Assembly: GCA_025966295.1 (NCBI GenBank)
Contig: JAOPVD010000215.1
Location: 1-9,785, forward strand
Direction: 5' to 3'
Length of the DNA stretch: 9,785 nt
Source: Frankiales bacterium
Lineage (GTDB): Bacteria > Actinomycetota > Actinomycetes > Mycobacteriales > SCTD01
In this document: piece after piece, positions 7,466 through 9,785 of the stretch
Numbering within the stretch: position 1 is the stretch's first letter
Layout of the letters: each line of letters starts with the position of its first letter
Notes under the pieces: generated by a model
Database searches by the model: none
The model's input: only the letters and a program-made list of their open reading frames with translations
Told to the model about the DNA's origin: nothing
Position numbers and translations under genes: made by a program

Positions 7466-8601
7466 GCCGCTGGGACACCCCGGAGCGGCTGGCGCTGCGC
7501 CAGCTGGCCCGGGACCTGACCGCCACCGAGATCGCGCCGCACGTCGCCGACTGGGAGCGCGAGGGCGAGCTGCCGCGCAGCCTGCACAAGGCGTTCGCCG
7601 CGGCCGGGCTGCTCGGGGTGGGCTTCCCGGAGGAGGTCGGCGGCTCCGGCGGTGACAGCGTCGACGCGGCCATCGTCACCGAGCAGATCCTGCTCGGCGG
7701 CGGCTCCGGCGGCGTGGTGGCGAGCCTGTTCACCCACGGCATCGCCGTACCCCACATCGCACACGCCGGGTCGCCCGCGCTCGTCGACCGGTACGTCCGC
7801 CCGACGCTGGCCGGTGACCTCATCGGGGCGCTCGGCGTCACCGAGCCCGGCGGCGGCTCGGACGTCGCCGGGATCACCACCCGGGCGGTCCGCGACGGCG
7901 ACCACTGGGTGGTCAACGGCGCCAAGACCTACATCACCAGCGGCATCCGGGCCGACTTCGTGACCACGGCGGTCCGCACCGGCGGCGCCGGGTACGGCGG
8001 GATCTCGCTGCTCGTCCTCGACAAGGGGCTGCCCGGGTTCACCGTGAGCGCCCCGCTCGACAAGATGGGCTGGCGGGCCTCGGACACCGCGGAGCTGTCG
8101 TTCAGCGACGTCCGGGTGCCGGCGGACCGGCTCGTCGGGCGGGAGGGCGACGGCTTCCTGCTCATCATGCGGCAGTTCCAGACCGAGCGGCTGGCGCTCG
8201 CCACCCAGGCCTGGGCGATGGCGCAGCGCTGCCTGGACCTGTCGCTGCAGTGGGTCAAGGACCGCGAGACCTTCGGCCGGCCGCTGGCCAGCCGGCAGGT
8301 GGTCCGGCACAAGCTGGCCGAGATGGCCCGCCAGGTCTGGGTGGCCAAGACGACCACCCGGGCGGCGTACGACGCCTGGCTGGACACCGGCGACGCCGTC
8401 ACCGAGGTCTCGATGGCCAAGAACACCGCCTGCGCCGTCTGCGACCACGTCGTGGACGAGGCGGTCCAGCTGTTCGGCGGCCTCGGCTACATGCGGGAGT
8501 CCGAGGTGGAGCGGCACTACCGCGACAGCCGGATCCTGCGGATCGGCGGCGGCACCGACGAGATCATGAACGAGGTCATCGCCAAGCGCATCGGCGTCTG
8601 A
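7462..8601 (+). CDS. Acyl-CoA dehydrogenase (second copy, long-chain/isovaleryl-type active site)
   Basis: This 379-aa protein is almost the same length as, and paralogous to, the dehydrogenase at 3904-5046. It should perform FAD-linked alpha,beta-desaturation of an acyl-CoA. The FAD-contact motif is TEPGGGSD (127-134), followed by HWVVNGAKTYITSG; the C-terminal domain has KDRETFGRPL and QLFGGLGYM. The usual C-terminal catalytic Glu site is glycine (IGGGTDE, about Gly363). Glu242 in QTERLA takes the isovaleryl/long-chain position. It differs from the first copy throughout (for example GGGGSGGVVASLFTHG in the substrate region), so a different chain length or branching is likely. Its ATG overlaps the preceding TGA (ATGA); no strong ribosome site is seen, consistent with coupling. 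An in-frame ATG at 7423 lies inside the preceding gene and is not needed. No clear terminator follows; the gap 8602-8637 is only 36 nt. Confidence 0.93.
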   Translation: MSRWDTPERLALRQLARDLTATEIAPHVADWEREGELPRSLHKAFAAAGLLGVGFPEEVGGSGGDSVDAAIVTEQILLGGGSGGVVASLFTHGIAVPHIAHAGSPALVDRYVRPTLAGDLIGALGVTEPGGGSDVAGITTRAVRDGDHWVVNGAKTYITSGIRADFVTTAVRTGGAGYGGISLLVLDKGLPGFTVSAPLDKMGWRASDTAELSFSDVRVPADRLVGREGDGFLLIMRQFQTERLALATQAWAMAQRCLDLSLQWVKDRETFGRPLASRQVVRHKLAEMARQVWVAKTTTRAAYDAWLDTGDAVTEVSMAKNTACAVCDHVVDEAVQLFGGLGYMRESEVERHYRDSRILRIGGGTDEIMNEVIAKRIGV

Positions 8602-8637
8602 CCTGCAACACGGCCGTCGGCACCGCCACGCCGGCCC

Positions 8638-8823
8638 TTAGCCGAGGTTCTTCGCGGCCTCGGTGCCCGCGTCCGTCCCGTCGGACTCGCGGGCGAAGGC
8701 CTCCTCCACCGCGAGGTCGTTGGCCGTCTGCTCGGCGACCTCCCGGCTCAGCTCGGCGTCGTCGACGCCCTCACCGGCGGGCTTGGTGGCACCGGCGTCG
8801 GTGGCGGGGGTGGGCTCGGTCAT
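8638..8823 (-). CDS. Small acidic protein of unknown function
   Basis: This is a 61-aa acidic protein starting MTEPTPATDAG. It is predicted soluble: no signal peptide, membrane segment or cysteine. The first 20 residues are Thr/Pro/Ala-rich and probably disordered. The middle, DDAELSREVAEQTANDLAVE followed by EAFARES, looks like one amphipathic helix; the tail is Gly/Asp-rich. The ATG at 8821-8823 is supported by GAGGAG (8830-8835) 6 nt upstream; the longer in-frame start at 8883 has no such site and would add a basic stretch. Stop is TAA 8638-8640, 37 nt from the convergent dehydrogenase stop. It lies divergent from the principal sigma factor gene with 172 nt between. I do not recognise the family; no function is assigned. 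The strong ribosome site and start choice make a real gene likely. Confidence 0.7.
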   Translation of the reverse strand: MTEPTPATDAGATKPAGEGVDDAELSREVAEQTANDLAVEEAFARESDGTDAGTEAAKNLG

Positions 8824-8849
8824 GGTGTGCTCCTCAAGGTCGCGGGGTC

Positions 8850-8874
8850 GGCCGTTCCCTACCCCCGAACGGCC
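8850..8874. promoter_or_regulatory. Perfect 8-bp dyad upstream of the small acidic gene
   Basis: GGCCGTTC (8850-8857) and GAACGGCC (8867-8874) are perfect inverted copies with a 9-nt C-rich spacer. The dyad lies 27 nt upstream of the small gene's ATG, in the gap it shares with the sigma factor gene (8824-8995). It could be an operator or a 5' leader hairpin; it is not after any gene end, so a terminator is unlikely. Confidence 0.4.
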
Positions 8875-8921
8875 CCGGAGCACTCCTGAAGGTGAGCGGC
8901 ACCACGCCCGGGCCCGGAGAG

Positions 8922-8930
8922 TGCGACAAT
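8922..8930 (+). promoter_or_regulatory. Candidate extended -10 of the principal sigma factor gene
   Basis: TGCGACAAT is a TGn extended -10 followed by GACAAT (4 of 6 to TATAAT). It would start transcription near 8937, giving a leader of about 60 nt before the ATG at 8996. No convincing -35 and no clear GGAAT/GTT stress-sigma pattern is seen in the gap. Confidence 0.3.
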
Positions 8931-8995
8931 CGTGTGCGAGCCCCCAGCACCCGGACCCTGTTACGAACGCCGTCGCCCGAGGAGATCACCCGAGC

Positions 8996-9785
8996 ATGAG
9001 CGCTGCCGTACCTGAGCAGCCCCCGGCCACCCGCAGCCGCGCCGCGAAGAAGTCCGCTGGCGTGGAGGTGGTCACCGAGGACGCACCCAAGAACGCGCCC
9101 GTGAAGAAGGCCGCCGCCAAGGCCGCCAAGGCCCCGGCGAAGAAGGCCGCCGGCAAGGCCGCCGCGACCGGGACCGGCGTCGCCGGGACCGACGCCGACG
9201 CGCCGGTGGTCGCCGGTGAGGGCATCGACGTCACCGAGGTCACGACCGAGGAGCCCACTCCCGAGGAGCTGGCGGCCGAGGCCGAGAAGGAGGAGCAGGA
9301 GGAGATCGAGGCCGGCGCCACGCTGAGCGTCGACGTCCTGCGGCTCTACCTCAACCAGATCGGCCGGGTGCCGCTGCTGACCGCCGAGCAGGAGGTCGAG
9401 CTAGCCCGCGCGATGGAGGCCGGCCTGTTCGCGGCCGAGCGGCTCGCCCAGGGCGGCAAGATCAGCCCGCAGATGCGCGCCGACCTGCAGTACATCGTCC
9501 GCGAGGGCGAGCGGGCCAAGCAGCACATGCTGGAGGCCAACCTGCGCCTGGTGGTGTCGGTCGCCAAGAAGTACGCCGGCCGTGGGATGGGTCTGACCGA
9601 CCTGATCCAGGAGGGCAACCTCGGCCTGATCCGGGCAGTCGAGAAGTTCGACTACACCAAGGGCTTCAAGTTCTCGACGTACGCCACCTGGTGGATCCGG
9701 CAGGCGATCACGCGCGCGCTGGCCGACCAGTCACGGACCATCCGACTGCCCGTCCACCTGGTCGAGCAGATCACCAAGCTCGTCC
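8996..9785 (+). CDS. rpoD: Principal RNA polymerase sigma factor, SigA/HrdB/RpoD type (N-terminal part)
   Basis: The first 263 residues of the housekeeping sigma factor, cut by the window end. It directs RNA polymerase to most promoters. An N-terminal extension of about 108 residues comes first: a Lys/Ala-rich tract at 37-57, then an acidic tract (EEPTPEELAAEAEKEEQEE, about 85-103). Region 1.2 follows (VDVLRLYLNQIGRVPLL, 112-128), and then region 2 with its near-invariant sequence: LRLVVSVAKKYAGRGM (183-198), DLIQEGNLGLIRAVEKFDY (202-220) and FSTYATWWIRQAITRAL (226-242), which carries core binding, -10 recognition and melting. Region 3 begins at TIRLPVHLVEQI (248-259). Region 4 (-35 recognition) lies beyond the window. 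GAGGAG (8979-8984) lies 11 nt before the ATG, a longish spacing. The extension and exact match of region 2 identify the principal sigma rather than an alternative one. Confidence 0.95.
   Translation, partial: MSAAVPEQPPATRSRAAKKSAGVEVVTEDAPKNAPVKKAAAKAAKAPAKKAAGKAAATGTGVAGTDADAPVVAGEGIDVTEVTTEEPTPEELAAEAEKEEQEEIEAGATLSVDVLRLYLNQIGRVPLLTAEQEVELARAMEAGLFAAERLAQGGKISPQMRADLQYIVREGERAKQHMLEANLRLVVSVAKKYAGRGMGLTDLIQEGNLGLIRAVEKFDYTKGFKFSTYATWWIRQAITRALADQSRTIRLPVHLVEQITKLV

Noticed and set aside
8642..8663. Hairpin CCGAGG-N10-CCTCGG as terminator of the second dehydrogenase
   Set aside because: Only 6 bp with a 10-nt loop, inside the coding end of the small gene and in competition with an alternative pairing (GGCACCG 8619-8625 with CGGTGCC 8661-8667); such stems are common in GC-rich DNA.
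8824..8883. Longer start (8883) for the small acidic protein
   Set aside because: The added residues run through the ribosome binding site and the dyad region, and the ATG at 8823 has its own GAGGAG.

Overview
The window is from a high-GC actinobacterium. The evidence is GC-rich codon third positions, frequent GTG starts, TANNNT -10 boxes set 6-8 nt before start codons (leaderless genes), a TIGR03084-type protein of the mycothiol-dependent isomerase/DinB fold, and a HrdB/SigA-type principal sigma factor with a long Lys/Ala-rich N-terminus. The family cannot be fixed from the sequence alone. There is no sign of mobile DNA, tRNA, rRNA or CRISPR.

Layout: (1) The 3' end of a zinc-type alcohol dehydrogenase (1-402, +) overlaps the 3' end of the next gene tail to tail. 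(2) A biotin-dependent acyl-CoA carboxylase pair of the 3-methylcrotonyl/geranyl-CoA carboxylase type lies on the minus strand: carboxyltransferase (2272-3855), then the biotin carboxylase/biotin carrier subunit (380-2266). (3) Divergent from it, 48 bp away, are an acyl-CoA dehydrogenase (3904-5046) and an overlapping PaaI-like hotdog thioesterase (5039-5554). (4) A small secreted Ig-like protein (5695-6078) has a ribosome binding site buried in a long perfect inverted repeat, and its gene ends at a strong terminator hairpin. (5) A TetR regulator (6124-6663, -) is divergent from a TIGR03084-like gene (6704-7465), which overlaps a second acyl-CoA dehydrogenase (7462-8601). (6) A small acidic protein of unknown function (8638-8823, -) precedes the principal sigma factor gene, which runs off the window (8996-9785).

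How the genes fit together: two dehydrogenases, a carboxylase, a thioesterase and a TetR repressor look like a catabolic module for branched or methyl-branched acyl-CoAs (leucine-type or acyclic terpenoid-type). In this route a dehydrogenase makes a 2,3-enoyl-CoA and the carboxylase acts on the gamma-methyl. The best regulatory clue is an 18-bp box, 15/18 identical, in both divergent intergenic regions. It overlaps the -10 of the first dehydrogenase and the -10 of tetR itself. This suggests that the TetR protein controls both transcription pairs and its own gene.

The two observations most worth testing are this shared box and the leader hairpin of the secreted protein (an 11-bp perfect stem covering the Shine-Dalgarno and the A of ATG, with a nested 7-bp GC stem). 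The rest is ordinary actinobacterial chromosome.
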